Shown one piece after another: positions 19,282 to 34,200 of a stretch of 64,000 nucleotides of DNA. Origin of the DNA: Burkholderiales bacterium. GTDB lineage: Bacteria; Pseudomonadota; Gammaproteobacteria; Burkholderiales; Burkholderiaceae_C. The translations under genes were made by a program, and so were the position numbers. The stretch lies in assembly GCA_016703325.1 (NCBI GenBank), contig JADJCH010000063.1, positions 310,001-374,000 of the forward strand, given 5' to 3'. The notes below the pieces were generated by a model, which was given only the letters and a program-made list of their open reading frames with translations, ran no database searches and was not told where the DNA came from. Every line of letters starts with the position of its first letter. Within the stretch, counting starts at the first letter, position 1.

Positions 19282-22200
19282 CAGGCCTGCATCGAAGCTG
19301 CCGTTGAACGTCAGATTGGGTTCGTCGCGGTGGACCCGCACGTTGTCCAGGCGGAATGCGGCCGTCAGCGAATTGGTCCCGCCAACTGCCAGCTGCGTGC
19401 TGGTGCCGGTGGCAACGAAGGTGAAGCTCGCCGTGCCCGAAGCCTGGCTGAAGGTCAGCACCTGCACCCCGTTGACGAGGAACAGTGCCGCATGGGTGTT
19501 GGCCGACACATCGGCCTGCACGCGGTAGGTCTGCCCGGCCTGCGTGGCGATCGTCTGGCGCACCTGCGAGTTTGCAAACGCCGCGTTGTTGCGCGCGTAG
19601 ACCAGCTGGCCGTTCTGCACGCTGGCCTGGATGCCCGCGCCCGGCGTCCAGCCGCTGAGACCGACGCTGAAGGTGCCGTTGGTGGCCAGTTCCGGTGCCA
19701 CGCCATCCGGGTCAGTGGCCTGAACCTGCAGCGTGAACACTTGCCCGGGCGTGGCGGCCTGGGTGCCGATGGGGCTGATCTGCGGCGCATCGTTGAACTG
19801 CTCGGCCACCGTCACCAGCCTGGTGCTGCCCACCTCGGACTGGAAGGTGTCCAACGCGAAGGCCGAGATCGTGTAGACGCCCGAATTCGCGTACACATGC
19901 GTGGCCTGGGTCAGGTGCCCGGCGACCGATTCGGTCTGGCCGTCGCCCCAGTCGATCTCCCACTGGACGATCAGGGGCCGCGTGGCCGCCGTGGCAACGA
20001 GGTTCAGGACATAGGGTGCCGCTTCATTGACAGTGGCCGCGCCGCTGATGGAAGGCTGGGCCAGGCCGACGTTCAGGGTCGGCGGGGCGTTGGACACGGT
20101 CAGCGTGAACTGGTCGGTGCCGATGGCGCCGGCGTCGTCGATGACCGCCAGCGACACCAGATACCGGCCCTGATCCGGCGGGACAAAGCTGAACCCGGCG
20201 TTGGCGCCGGTGGCGAAGAGCTTGCCGTCCGGCGAGCGCACCACCCACTGGTATTGATGGGTGTCCACCGTGCCGGGGTCGCTGAAGGCCGCGACCAGAT
20301 TCACTGTGGTGCCTTCTGCCACGCTGCGGTCGTCACCGATGTTCACCGCCTGCGGCGCCACGTTGCGCACGACGACCTGCCTGCTGGTCTGGTAGGTCTG
20401 GTTGCCGGCGTCGACGTCAGTCAGGGTCAGCGTGACCGTGTACACGCCCTCGTCGCTGGGTGTGAAGCCGAAGCTCTGGCCGGTGGCGCCGCCGTTCAGC
20501 ACCACCGACTGGCCTGCATCGCCGACCACCGCCCAGGCATAGGCCACGTTCGAGCCATTCCCGGTGTTCGGGTCGTTGAACACGGCCTGCAGGCTGACCG
20601 CCGTGCCTTCACCCACACTTTGGCCGGCGCCGGGGCTGGCCGTCTGGATACCAACCACCTGCTGGTTGCCGAAATCAACGCCAGAGACGATCGGGCCGCT
20701 GCCGATGGGTGCGATGGGGCCCGCTTCGAGGTGGTAGGTGCGCCCACCTGCCACGGCCTGGGGCCCGACACGCCACAGTTCGCGGCCTGCGGAGCCGCCC
20801 ATACCGTCTTGACGGGACGCACTGAAGTAGACAACACCGTCCAGCGACATGATGTTGGTGGGGCTCGAACTCGCCGCGCCAGGCTGCAGGTCGACGACCA
20901 GCGCTGCGGCAGCGCCGTCGAAGCGCCACAGTTCGGAGCCTGTCGACGCACTCGTGGCAGTGAAATACAGGTTGCCGTCGATGACGCGGAGACCGCTCGG
21001 ACTGGAACTCGACGCGCCGGGACGGATGGCCGCGGCCTGGACGACCGACGTGCCGTCGTAGCGCCAGAGCTCAAACCCGCCATCGCTGCCACTGAAGCCG
21101 CCGTCGAAGTTGCCGATCAGCGTGCCGGCGACCCGGACGTTGTCGACGACCATCGCGGAATCACCCCCGGTGTCGCGCACGTCGACAACGCCGAAGCCGA
21201 TGTTGTAGCTGCCTGCGGCAGCAAAGGTGTGGGTGTAGGTTTGCGTGGTGGTGCCGCGGGTGTAGGTGGCCCCTGTTCTGGTCGTCAGCGACGCATTGGC
21301 GGCGTTGCCGAGCTTCACCACCGTGGCAGCACCCTGGCCGCTGGCCTGGATGGAGACAAATCCGAAGTCGTCGTACGAAGTGCCCTGCAACTCCTGTGTC
21401 AGGAAGGTCCACTGGAACGTCAGCGTGTCGCCCGCCGACACCGTGACGGTGGTGGATGCGGACTGCCCCTCCTGGGCGGCAAAGGAACCGGACACCAGCG
21501 ACCCGGGCACGATGCCGAGCCCACTCTCGATCGACGCGACAGCCACGGACGGTGGCGCGCTCGCCAGGACCAATGCGCCCGCGCCTTCCGACGGCGCGAC
21601 GCCGTCGAAGCTGGCACTGACGGCCGCGCCACCCAGCGTCTGCCAAGACAGCTGGCCCGTCGTGAAGGCCTGGAAGTAGAGGGCATTGTTGAAGACCTCG
21701 AACTCTCCAGGGTTCGACGATCCCAGACCCGCCCGGATGTCGCTGACGCGCGACGCGCTGGTGCCGTCGAAGCGCCACAGCTCGGCACCGGTGTCGGGGC
21801 TGGACGCACGGAAGTACAGCGCATCGCCGAACTGCGTGAGCCCCGTCGGGCCGGACGATCCAGTGCCCGGGTTGATGGCCGCCGCCTGCTCGACGACGGT
21901 GCCGTCGAAGCGCCACAGCTCGTAACCGGCGTCGACTTCGTCCAGACCGTTCTCGAATCCGCCGATCAGCTGGCCGCTCAGGCGCACGTTGTCGATGGCG
22001 ACACTCGAGTCACCCGTGCCATCGCCGACATCGAGCACGCCCACCGCCACACGGTAGGTGCCAGCCGACGCGAAGGTGTGGGTGAAGGACTGGGTCGGCA
22101 ACCGGCCGGCCGCTGGCTTGGGCTGCGCTGCCCAGGCAACCGCCTGCTCGAGCAGCCGGTCGGGGTCGCCGGCGCGAAGCTGCGCATTGCTGTAGGTGAC

Positions 22201-25200
22201 GCTACTGCCCGAATAGATCGGCCCGAGATAGACCGACTTTCCGGAGGCCACCTCGCGCACGGCGACGGACGCAGCGCCGTTGGTGGTGGCCAGGATCTGG
22301 GCCCCCGACTGCGCGCCACCGTTCGGGAATTCGATGTAGTTGTTGTTCCCCAGGGTGAAGGCGGACACGCCGTCGGTGACCGGATGCGCCGTCGTATTGG
22401 GCGCCACGGTTCCCTGATGCGCAAACCCCTGGCTCGGCACGACCACAGGCAGCACCGAGTTCAGCACGTCGCGCGTTTCGGCGCTCGCGCTGGCCGTGCC
22501 GTAGACGCCCCAACCGGTCATGACCAGCCCGCCGCCAGCCTGCACCCAGGCTGCCAGGTTCGGCGCGATGGCGTTGAAGAGGGCACCTTCTCCGCTTCCG
22601 GCACCGGAGTCGCCAAGCACGATCACATCGAACGCCGCCAGCTCGGCCGCGGTGTCGAGTTCTTCAGCAGTCACCAGGGTGGCGCTGAAGTCGAACCAGG
22701 AGTCGTCGTTGAGTTGCTGGACGATCGCCTGGTAGCCGGTGCTGTTGTTGCCTGTCGGCAGCCCCAGCACCGCCACACGCACCGGCACGGTGCCGGACAC
22801 CGACTCAAAGCCGGTGGTGTGGGTGTCGGCCAGCCGCTGCACAGGCGTCACGACGGGGGCGGAGCCACCGGTCGCCTGGATGGCGACAAAGGCCGTGTCG
22901 TTGAAGAGCGCGCTCTCTGCACGCTCCAGGGTCTGGAAGGTCCAGTCGAAACTGAGCGTCTGGCCCGCCTGGACCGAAATCTCCCGGTAGATGGCCGAGC
23001 CACTGGTGGCGAGATCCGGGTCGGTGCTGGTGACCACGGTGTCCAGAGCACCAGCCGACAGGCCCAGATCAGCCTCGAGGTTCGACTGCGGCAGGGCATC
23101 GGCACCGGTGGTGGCAGCGGCTTGCAAGCTGCCCTGGCTGGGCGTCGCGCCCAAGGCGGCGCCACCCAGCGCGTAGTCGCCTGCGGTGCGCCAGTCGTAG
23201 GCGTCGTCGAAGTACGCGCCGAAGTAGAGCTTGTCGCCCAGGACTGCCAGGTCGGTTGGAACCGAGGACCCGCTGCCCGGCACGATGTCGCTCACGCGCG
23301 CGGCCGTCGTGCCGTCGAAACGCCACAGCTCGTAGCCGTGCTCCAGGCTGGCGCCGCGGAAATAGAGCGCGCCATTGAACTCGGTGAGCAAGGCGGGCTG
23401 CAGTCCGCTGCCACCGACGGACGGCGTGTCGAAGTTCGTCACCTGCTGCACCTGGGTGCCGTCGTAGCGCCACAGCTGCGATCCGGACGCCGCCGTGGAG
23501 GCGCTGAAGTACAGGCTGCCGCCGAACGCGGTCATCCCCTGGGGCGCCGAACTGTTGCCACCACTTTCGATGTCCGCGACCAGTTCGGTCTGGTGCCCGT
23601 CGAAGCGCCAGAGCTCGTACCCGGTGGTGGGCGCGTAGGCCTGGAAGTACAAGGCGCCGTTGAAATTGACACCTGAGCTGATGAACGAGCCGCTGCCGCC
23701 GGGGTTGATGTCCGCCGCCAGGAAGACCTCGGTGGCCACCGGGGCCGGCGCGGTCTGCACCCAGCCTGGCGCCCTGGCTTCTGCCACGGTGTACGACTGC
23801 TGCAAGGCCAGGTTGCCGAAGCCGTAGTGGCCGTCCACATCGGTGACGGTGCTGCGCTCGCCTGTGTCGAGCAGGCCGTTGCGGTTCTGGTCCAGGTAGA
23901 CGGTCCAGCCCTCGATGCCGGCCTCGCCGGCATCCTGCACGCCGTCGCCATCCAAGTCCTGGAACTTGGTGCCATAGAGACCGCCCACGCCGACATGCAC
24001 GTCGAAGCTGACCACGTCGGTGCGGCCGCGGCTGTCGCCGGGCTGCGACGGGCCATCCTGGGCCGTCAGGGTGATGCGGGCCGTGCCGGTGAAGTTGCCG
24101 AGGGCCTGGACCAGCACGCTGTCGCCCACGACGCGCACGCGGACGCTGTCCTGGTTCGACACGGCGCTGTAGACCACCGGGTGGCCGTCGGCATCCACGC
24201 CCTGGGGGGGCGTTGCGTTGTACAGGCCCTGGGTGTTGAAGTTGACCACGGCCTGAATTTCTGCCGTGCTCATGCCGCGCAGGGCATGGCTGGGCAAGCC
24301 CTCCAGAAGCGGAGCTTGGGCCGTGGCGGTGCTGCGCGCCGTGTTCTGCGCCGCGAAATGCATCAGCACCTGGGTCTCGCCAGGGGCGAGATTCAGGTCG
24401 TAGGCATAGCTCAGCGTTCCGCCGGCGGTGCTGACGCTCACGTCGGCGGGTGCGACCGCCGCGCCAGCGCCGGCGATGACATGCGTCACCACCGGGTCAC
24501 CGGCGTTCTCGACATCGTCGGTCACGATCCAGCGGTCGGTCGTCGAGAACAGCTGATCGCCGCTCGAAGTGCCCACCACCACCGTGCCCCCGTCAGAGCC
24601 GAGGTCGGTGAACACCGGCACCCGTTGTGTCAACGACGCGCTGCCGTTGTTGGTGACCACCTCGAGGAAGCGGGCATAGCTCTGGTCCGCCGGCACATAG
24701 ATCTTGCGGATGATCTGCACGTCGCCGAAGACGGCGGTGCCGATGACGATCTCGCGTCCGCCGTCCTCGGTCAGGCGCTGCAGGCCCGAAAACGGGAAGG
24801 TGAGATTGCCCGCCAACCGCAGGCCGAAATCGAACGCGTCGCTGGTGCCATTCTGGATCGCGCCACTGGACGTGATGTCCCACAGGAAACCAGCACCATC
24901 GGTCAGATTGATGGTGGTGTCTGCCGCGCCGGTGTAGGCCGGCGTGGTGTCGACCACGCCGATGGCGACGTTGATCGTGCTGTCGGCCAGCATCGACTGC
25001 GCCGCAATCGGCGACAGGACCGGGGCGTTGGGGTTGGGATCGCGGAAGAAGCCCTCGGGCAGCAGGGTCGACGGTTCGTCCTGAATCTGCGCCGCCAGCA
25101 ACGGCACAACGACCTGGTGGGCGTCGTTGTCCAGCGGGTTTGCGTTGAGGGTCAGCACCTGCAGCTGGTCGGCCAGGGCCAGCACCTCGCCACGGTCGGC

Positions 25201-28200
25201 ACGCACCAGCGTGACGGCGTCGGCGGCCAGGCTGCCATTGGCGCCACCGCTGAGCATCACCCGCAGGGTCTCGGTGTCCATCTCGACGACGCCGAGCGAC
25301 GCCCAGTTGGCGCCGGCCAGGGTGCGGCCGGTGGGCATCTGGCGCTGGTTGATGCCGGTTTCGCGGTCGATGTTGAAGCCGTCGTACAGGGTGTAGACAG
25401 CGTCTGTCGCGCGCCCCGGCGTGGCCTGCCAGGTGGCGAAGACTTCATAGCGCACGCCGGGCTCGAGCCCGTCGAAGGTCCAGCCCGCGCTGCCAGCGCC
25501 CGTGGACACACGGTGGGTGCCGCCCACGCTGCCAGCCCCGGCCACGGTGGCCCAGGTGCCCGCCGTGGTCTCGAAGCTCGCATCGGCGTTGTCGGCGATG
25601 GTGGCGTTCAGGCGTGCCACGTGCGCGGCATCGGCCACCACGTTGCCCGCGCCCGTGGCGCTCAGTTCCACACGCAGCGCACCTTGCAGGCTGCGGAAGC
25701 TGCCGAGCGAGGCCCAGGCCGATCCGCCCAGGGTCTTGTCGGTCGGCGTGATGCGCTGGTTCGCCGTGACCGTTGCCACCAGGTTGGCGCCGTCGTAGAT
25801 GCGGTACTGGGCCGCCGGGTTGCGGCTGTCGTGGGCCGTCCAGGTGACGAAGAGTTCGTAGGTGCCGCCGGCAGCCAGCCCGTCGAAGGCCCAGCTGGCG
25901 GTCGCGTCGGCATTGCCGCCCGGGTGCAGGCGGTAGGTGTCGCCATAGGCCGCCGCGTTGTCGCCACCGGTCCAGCCGGCCCCGGTCTCGACGAAGCCTG
26001 CGTCGGTGTTGTCGCGGATGCTCAGGCCCAGCAGGCCGTCGATGTCCGAGATGGCGTTGTCGTGCAGGTACAGGTAGTCCAGGTTGACCAGGCCATTGAG
26101 GGCGCGGATGTCCTCCACGCCCTGTCCGGCCAGGCTCAGCACCTCCAGCGACTGCAGGCCAGCCAGCGGCGCCAGGTCGGCCGCCACCGAGAACCGGTAG
26201 ACAGCACCCGAGTTGGCTGCTCCCGTGTCGTCCAGATAGGCGCCGATGAGCACGTCGCTGCCCACGGATGCCACCGCGTAGCCGAACTGGTCGCTCGCAA
26301 CCGGCGTCGGGTTCAGCACGGTCTTCTTGAGCAGCCCGGTCGTGCCGTCGAACAGGTAGGCCGCACCCGAGTCCACAGCGCCCGTGTCGTCCCGCGGCGC
26401 GCCGATGAGGATGTCGTTGCCGGCCGCTGCCACCGAGAAGCCGAACTGGTCACTGGACACCGGCGTCGGGTTCAGGAAGGTCCGCTTCAGCTGGCCTGTC
26501 GCCTTGTCGAACAGATAGACCGCGCCCGCGTCGCTTGCGCCCGCGTCGTCCAGCCAGGCGCCAACCAGGATGTCATCCCCCACCGCGGCCACCGACACAC
26601 CGAACTCGTCGCTGGCCGACGGGTTCGGGTTCAGGAAGGTCTGCTTGAGGCCACCCGTCGCACCGTCGAACAGGTAGGCCGCACCGGCGTTGATCGCGCC
26701 TGCGTCGTCCAACCGGGCGCCGATCAGAACGTCGTTGCCCACCCCCGCCACAGACCAGCCAAACCAGTCGCTGTCCGCCGGTGTCGGATTCAGGAAGGTC
26801 TGCTTGAGAAGACCAGTCGCACCGTCGAACAGGTAGGCCGCGCCTGAATTGTTGACATTCGTGTCGTCGAGGAAAGCGCCGATCAGGATGTCGCTGCCCA
26901 CTGCTGCCACCGACCGGCCGAACTGGTCGCCAGCCGCTGGGCTCGGGTTCAGGATGGTCCGCTTGAGCAGGCCTGTCACACCGTCGAACAGGTACGCTGC
27001 GCCTGCATCGGCAGCGCCGGTGTCGTCCCCGAAGGCGCCGATGAGAATGTCGTTGCCGACCGCCGCCACCGAGAAGCCGAACTGGTCGCTGACGTCCGGT
27101 GTCGGATTCAGGAAGGTGAACTTGAGGTCGCCGGTGAGCCCGTCGAACAGATAGGCAGCGCCGGCATTGGTCGCGCCGGCATCGTCCAGGTAGGCCCCGA
27201 CCAGGACATCGTTCCCCACGGCGGCAATGGCGAAGCCAAAGTTGTCGCTCCCTGCGGGGGTCGGGTTCAGGAAGTATTGCTGCAGCCCGATGGAGCCGTC
27301 GAAGCTCAGGAAACGCAGCCCCGACATGGACTCGAACGCGCGCAGGTTGGCGCTCAGGTTGCCGTCCAGGCTCAGCCCGACCAGCTTGGGCAGTTCACGC
27401 AGCCCGCCGAGCTTCTGCGCCATGTTGCCGTCCAGCGCCAGCAGCCGGTTGCCGTCGAGCGCCAGGTACTGCAGCAGCGGGGCGCCGATGGGCGCGCCGA
27501 CGGCCAGGCCGCTCTGGGCCGTGCCCGGAATCAGCGGCTGCACGTCGGTGAGCTGGTTGTTGGCCAGGTTGAGCGCGGTCAGGTTGGTTGCGAACTCCAG
27601 GCCCTGGATGCTGGACACGCCCAGGCCACCCAGGTCCAGCCCGGTGAGCTGGCCCATGTCGGTGACCGTGATCGTGCTGCGCACGAACGGCGTGCCCAGG
27701 TGGGACATGGTCACCGGGATGCCCAGCGCTTCGGCGACCGCCACCTTCACGGCTTCGGCCCCGAAGGTGACGGCGGGGTCCAGCGGCCGGATGTCGGCCT
27801 GGCTCGGGGTGACCTTCTCGGCCTCCTCGGCGTCGCTGACGATTTCGCCCGCGCCCAGATCGCGCACCTCGTAGTCTTCGGCCAGGTAGAGGTCGGTGCC
27901 ACGCCCGCCGAACAGCCGGTCGAGTTGCTTGCCACCGATCAGGATGTCGTTGCCGTCCGCGCCCTGCAAGGTGTCGCGGTCGGCCTGCGGATGGGTCCAG
28001 CCGGCCTTGGGCGCGGTGAACTCGGTGCTGAAGGCCAGCGGCCCGGTCTGGTCGGCCGAGAACGGGTTGTAGACCCGCAGGTAGTAGGTGCCGGCCTCGT
28101 AGCCGCGCAGGTCGAAGATGGACTGGCCCGCGGCCAGCAGGCCGCCGTCGGCGTCGAGCAGGTCGCCGAGCACGCCGTCCTGGCGGGCCACGGTGACGCG

Positions 28201-31200
28201 CAGGCCGGTGTCTTCGGTGGCCACGCTGCTGGAGTGGATGCGCAGCGGGTTGGGCGGCAGCGTGCCGTCGAGCCCGAAGCGCAGGGTCATGCGCGTCTTG
28301 CCGGACGCCAGGTGTTCGCGCACTGCGGCGGTGATGTCCACCGCGATGGGCTGCGAGCCCTTCACGGTCATCAGGTTCAACGAGGCAATGGCGGTGGCCG
28401 ACGCGGTGACATCACCGACGGTGACGCTGCCGTTCGCCTCGGCGTGGACCAGGGACACGTGCAGGTTCCGGTCCAGCAGCCCCGAGTCGGCAATGCGCAG
28501 CGTGCCGGCCGCGGTGCCGTTGCTGCGCCACAGCTCGGTGGGCTTGCCCTGCGTGCCACCGGCGAACCAGAGCTCGCCATTGAATTCGGCCAGGCCGCTG
28601 GTCGTTTGACTCAAATTGGAGACCGACCGGGTGCCCTGCGCCGTGCCGTCGCTGCGCCACAGCTCGACCGCACGTGTTCCCGGGGGGGTGGCCGTGAAGT
28701 AGAGGACGCCGGCCACCTCGGTGAGATTCGTCGGGTTGGACCCGACGAAGCTGGCGGGGTTGATGTCCACGACGAGGGTGGGCGCCAGGCTCGCCTGGGT
28801 GATGTCCACCTTCCACAGCTCACGGCCACCCAGGCCCGTGTTGGCGCTGAAGAACAGCAGGTTGCCGACCTGGGTGAAATCGCTCGGCATCGAGCTGCCG
28901 GCGCCGACATCGATGTCGGCCTTGACGGTGCCGGCGATGGTGCCGTCGGTCCGCCAGAGCTCGAAGCCGATGTCGCTGTCCGACAGCAACTGGGTGCGCG
29001 CGGTGAAGTACACCTTGCCACCTGCTTCATGGAAGTTGGTGGGGCTGGACGACTGCGGGCCCTGGAAGATTTCTGCCAGGTTCAGCGTGCCGGCCTGCGT
29101 CCCGTCGCTGACCCACAGCTCTGCGTTGCCGGTGCCGGTGCCGGCCTCGGCGCTGAAGATGAGCCCGGACGCGATCGCGGTCAGGTTGGTGGGGTTGCGC
29201 ACGAACACGCCAGGCGTGTCCTCGACCTTGACGGTGTTGACCGTCAGGCCGTCGGTCTTCCAGAGCACCGGGCCCGCACTGTCGTTGGCGCTGAAGTACA
29301 GCAGGTTGCCCACCGCGGTGAGTTCGGTCGGGTCGGATCCCAGGCCGGTGCCGGCGCGGATGTCCCGGACCAGCACAGAACCCGCCGTGGGGTTCGTCAG
29401 GTCGATGCGGTACAGCTCGCGCCCGCTCACGCCGGTGTAGGCGGTGAAGAACAGCGTGGTGCCCACCACGGTCAGGTCCTTCACCTGAGCGCCGGTGCCG
29501 AAGTTGGACAGCTTGGTCGTCCCGGCGGCCGTGCCGTCGGTGCGCCAGAGTTCGCGGCGCTCGACCGTTTCCCCGGTGATGAACGAGAGGTGGAGGTCGT
29601 TGGCCGTGAAATAGAGCGCCGAGCCGACGGGCGTCAGCTCTTCCGGGCGGGCGTTGCCGAGGATCGTGCTGCCGTACAGGTAGCTATAGTCCGGCGCGAT
29701 GTTGCTGACCAGTGCGGTGCCGAGCACCGTGCCATCGGTCTTCCAGAGCTCCACACCGGTGCTGCTGGTGCCCGCGGTGAAGTACAGCGTGCTGCCGGCC
29801 GCGGTGAGGTTGGCCGGCGCCGTGAGCGGGCTCTGCGCAAACGGGTTGATGTGATCCAGGACCAGCTCGACGCGCTCCAGCGCGTCCAGGTCATGCATGT
29901 ACGGCAGGTAGGCCGAGAGGTCGACGTCGAGCAGCCCGACGGCATCCACCTGGGCCCCCAGCACCAGCGGGTTGGACGCGTTGCCCGCTTGCACTGCGTA
30001 GCCCCCCACCCCGTCGAGCGTGGCCACGGCGTCCGGGCCGCGCACGGTGTTGGTCTGCGCCGCGATGGCGGCTGCCAGCAGCCGGATCTGGTCGCCGCCT
30101 GCGCCGTCGCCCAGGGTCGTGAACTTGAACCACTGCTGCGCCTGGCCTGGCTGCAGCGCGAAGTCGTCGACGCCATCACCGTCGGCGTCGAGCAGGTCGA
30201 AGGCCTCCGGCTGCCCGGTGCCGACATCCACCAGGTAGTCACCGCTGCCGGTGAAGCTGCGGTTGGCGAGCGGAATCACGCCCGTGGCAGGCGGCAGGCC
30301 CACCAGGCGGGGCGCGCCATAGACGGCGTACACCTTGCCGGCATTGGACGCAAAGCCTTCACCGAGCACGTCCTGGAACCCGGCGCCGATTAACAGGTCG
30401 TCGTAGCCGTCCCGGTCCAGGTCCACGCCCGGCGTGGCGGGCAGCCCAGTGATAGAGATCCCGAACCCGATCAGGCTGAAGAAGTCGTCAAGGTTCAACT
30501 CGGTCTCGCCCTGCAGGCGCACATCCGAGTTCGCCAGGACCTTGGTGGCCGAGCCCTTGGCGGCAGACCAGAAGATGTGGGTCTGGATGTGCGACTGCAG
30601 CCCGAGGATCTGCGATCCGCTGGCGCTCAGCAGCAGGTTGCCAGTCTCGGCAACTGCCAGATCCATCTCGCCATCGGCGTTGAAGTCGCCTGCCGTGGCC
30701 TGCAGCTGCCCGATCACCCGCAGATCGCCCGACAGCTGGCCGCTGCCGAAGCGCTGAATGCGCAGCGCGGCCTCGGCGGTGGTGACGTCGCGGCTGGACG
30801 CCGCCAGCCTGTCGGCCGAGCCGAAGAAGACCAGCATGCCGGGCTTGCCCTCGGTCTCGAGGTAGCGGCTCAGCGCGAAGTCGTCGTAGCCGTCGGCATT
30901 GAGGTCGCCGAGCGCGAAGGCGCTGCGGAACTGGCTGCCTTCGGTGTCGAAGGCATTCTGGAAGACCAGGTTGGCGTTGTTGGGGAAGCTGAGGGCACCG
31001 GTGGTCGTGCGCCCGATCAGCAGGCGTTGGCATCGGACGACGCCGTGTCGGACAGCAGCAGGTCGTCGAGGCCGTCGCCGTTGTAGTCGCCGATCACCTG
31101 CGCGCGGGCGGACAGGGATCCGGCAGACCGCGTGATGGTGGTGATGCTGTTGGTGGCGACGGCCACCGGCGCGGTGGCCGAGGTGATCGCCGCGCCGGAC

Positions 31201-34200
31201 ACGACATGGACGGTGGTGTTGCTGGCCAATACCAGGTCGTCCTTGCCGTCGCCGTTCCAGTTCATCGCCAGAACGCTGTCGATGCTCAGGTTGTCGAGGG
31301 TGAGCGTGCGGTCGACGTCCGCCAGCGTCAGCTGGCGCGGCCACTCGGGCCCGCCAAAGACGATGCGGATCTCGTCAGTGGTCCCGTTCTCCTTGACGAA
31401 GACCAGGTCGCCCTTGCCATCGCCATTGACGTCACCCATGCGCACCGCCGGGACGCCCATCAGTGCATGGTCGATGACGATCTCGGCCTGGTCGGTGGCG
31501 CGCGCCACGTCGGCCAGTTCGACCGGCCCGAACAGCACGTAGCTGAACTTGTCGCCGCGGATCAGGAAGTCGTCGAAGCGATCGCCATTGAGATCGCCCA
31601 CGGCCTGGGCCATGCCCAGTCGGTCGTCCTTGGCAGAACCGGTCCACGCCGGGGCGTCGCCCACCGACAGCGGTGAAGCCGCCTGCGTCGGCAAGGTCAA
31701 CCCAGGCGCCGACGTGGTCGTCGGCAATTGGGGCGTCGCCAGGCCGAAGATGAAGGGCTCGGCCGCCAGCGGCGCGGTCAGTGCGTCGATGGGCGTCGCG
31801 GTCAGCGCCTTGCCATGCAGGATGCGCTGATTGCCACTCAACCGGTCGGCCTGGACCAGGTCGGCGCGGCCGTCCCCGTCCACATCGCCCACGCCGACGA
31901 ACAGCCTCGGGCGCGGACCGCTGGCGGCCAGGCCGAAGACGAGTTCCAGGTCGGTGAGGGCGTAATCCGGCTGGGCCGGCTCGATGACCAGGTCAGGCCG
32001 TGGTGCTGTCGCGCCGCTCCATGCGGCCATCTCGGCACGTGACGCCCCGAAGTACACATGGCCCACCTGGTGGGCGCTGCTGGTGGCACCCTCGATCAGC
32101 AGGGACCCGCGTTCGAAGACGTTGGCGCCCAGGTCGTCACGGCCGTCGCCGTCGACGTCGCCAAGCGCAAAGAGCGGCCCCAGCGGCAGCGAGAGCGCCT
32201 GGCCGAAGACATCCAGCAGGCCGACCGAGACCGTCTTGTCACCAGCCACCAGGCCCGTGTGGCCACCACCGTACAGCAGCAGGCTGCTGTTGGTGCCGCT
32301 GGCACCGGTGAGCAAGATGTCGTCCCGGCCGTCGCCATCCACATCGCCGGCGGCGACGAGCGAACGGTTCGCGAACGATGCACCGCCGGTCACGATCACG
32401 TCGGCCAGCGCCGCGACATCGCCAGCGCCGGTCAGCCGGGACGCGGTGGTCGACTCGCCGAAGAACAGGTGCAGGCGGCCGTCGGCGGCCTGCGGCATCA
32501 GCACCGCGAAATCGTCCACCCCGTCGCCGTTGAAATCGCCGACACCCTTGGCGTCGTACAAGGCGGCCGCGTTGCTCAGCGTGGGCAGGTTGAGCGACAG
32601 GTCGGGGTTGGCCAGGGTCAGGAACCGGCGCACGACGATGTCGTCGACGAACCAGCCTTCGAACTCGTTGGCCACGGCATCGCGCGTGTCGAAGTCGAAG
32701 CGGATCTGGATTTCCTGCCCGATGAACTGCTGCAGGTTGACGCTGGCCGTGCGCCAGCCGTTGCTGGGCGACAGGAGCGTGGTCGGGTTCTCGAGACTGG
32801 GCGTGAAGGACTGGAAGCTGACGCCACCGTCGGTGGAAATCAGGACCTGCGCCTTGTCGTAGTAGTCACCACCCTCGGTCTGCAGGAAATAACTGAAGCT
32901 GAGTTCGGCACCGCTGACGGCTCTGAGGTCGATGTTGGGCGACGTCACGCGGCCCGACGTGTGGCCGGCATTGAAGTTGCCGCCGCCATTGGGGCCTTCG
33001 CCCTGCCCGTAGTACAGGCTGTAGTCCGGATGGGACGTGGCATCGGTCTTGCGCGCCGCCGTGACATGCCAGAGCCCCGGTTGCTGCCCCGGAGGCGGCG
33101 CCGTGCCGTCGATCACAAACCCGTCCAGCGACGACGCCGGCAGGTTGCCGTTGTTGTTGAAGTCGGCGCTCAGGATCGGCGGCTGGGTCCAGTCGGAGCG
33201 GCCATAGAACACGGCCGCCTTGGTCGCACCGCGGTCGGTGACCAGCAGATCATCGATGCCGTCGCTGTCGATGTCGCCGCCGTTCGCCACGGTCAGTGCG
33301 CCAACGGCGCCCGTGATGACCGTGCCGTAGTCGCTGAGCAGGTCGATGTCACCCTGCCATGCCGCGCCGCCGCCGAACAGCAGGTAGACGCCCTCCTGGA
33401 CAAAGCCAGTGCTGGCCGTGGCGGTGCGCGAGATGGCGATGGCCAGATCGTCGATGCCGTCGCCGTTGTAGTCGCCGCCTGCGGCGATCTGCACACGCGC
33501 CCGCCCGTCGTTGATCGAGGTGGGCAGCAGCGCGCCGGGCAGGCGCAGCGTGATGCTGCTGGCCTCGAGCGACTGGTTGCCGGTGGCACTGCTGCCAAAG
33601 TGGATGCGGGCCAGGCTCTGGATGCCGCCGTTGGCCTCGACGTCTTCCTGATCTGTCGAGGTGACATCCTGCACTGCCGAGATGAAGTCGGCGTGCCCGT
33701 CGTTGTTGATGTCGCCGAGCGGAACGATGAACGGCTGGTTGGCGAGGTTGTTCGTCACCAGGGTGGCGTCGGCCTCGGTGGGCGGAACCTCGATGGTGCT
33801 GCCGAGCTCGGCGCGGAAGCGCAGCTGGTAGCCGCCGAAGGCATCCATCAGGTCGGACGTGCCCAGGCCGGCCGGCAGCTGCAGGACGCTGGTGGCCAGG
33901 GCGTCGGCCGTGACGATCTCCAGCGAGGACTGGCTGGTGAAGCTGCTGTCGATCAGCCGGGTCAGCACGATGCGGCCGCGCGCATCCTTGCTGGCGCTCA
34001 CCTTGGCTGAGAGGTTTGCGTTGCTCAGAGCCAGGTTGATGTCGTTGACGAGATCGTTCAACGTGCTGTTCGGCGGCGTGTACTCAACTGGGTCGGTGTT
34101 CGGAATGGGCTGCCGTTCCGTCACCGTCACCGTCACTGCCGCCCCGCCATCCACGCTCAGTTGGAACTGGGAACTCGGGAATTCGGCGCTGCTGAGCCTC

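Noticed and set aside
10960..19690. CRISPR or other short-repeat array
   Set aside because: The repeats are hundreds of bases long, in frame and protein-coding, without short identical repeats separated by unique spacers.
10844..23676. Very long + strand open frames (10844-13846, 14027-19528, 19330-23676) opposite the giant gene
   Set aside because: They are rich in Arg, His, Gln and Gly, show no family resemblance, follow the repeat period of the - strand gene and have no ribosome-binding sites. They are antisense shadows caused by high G+C in third positions.
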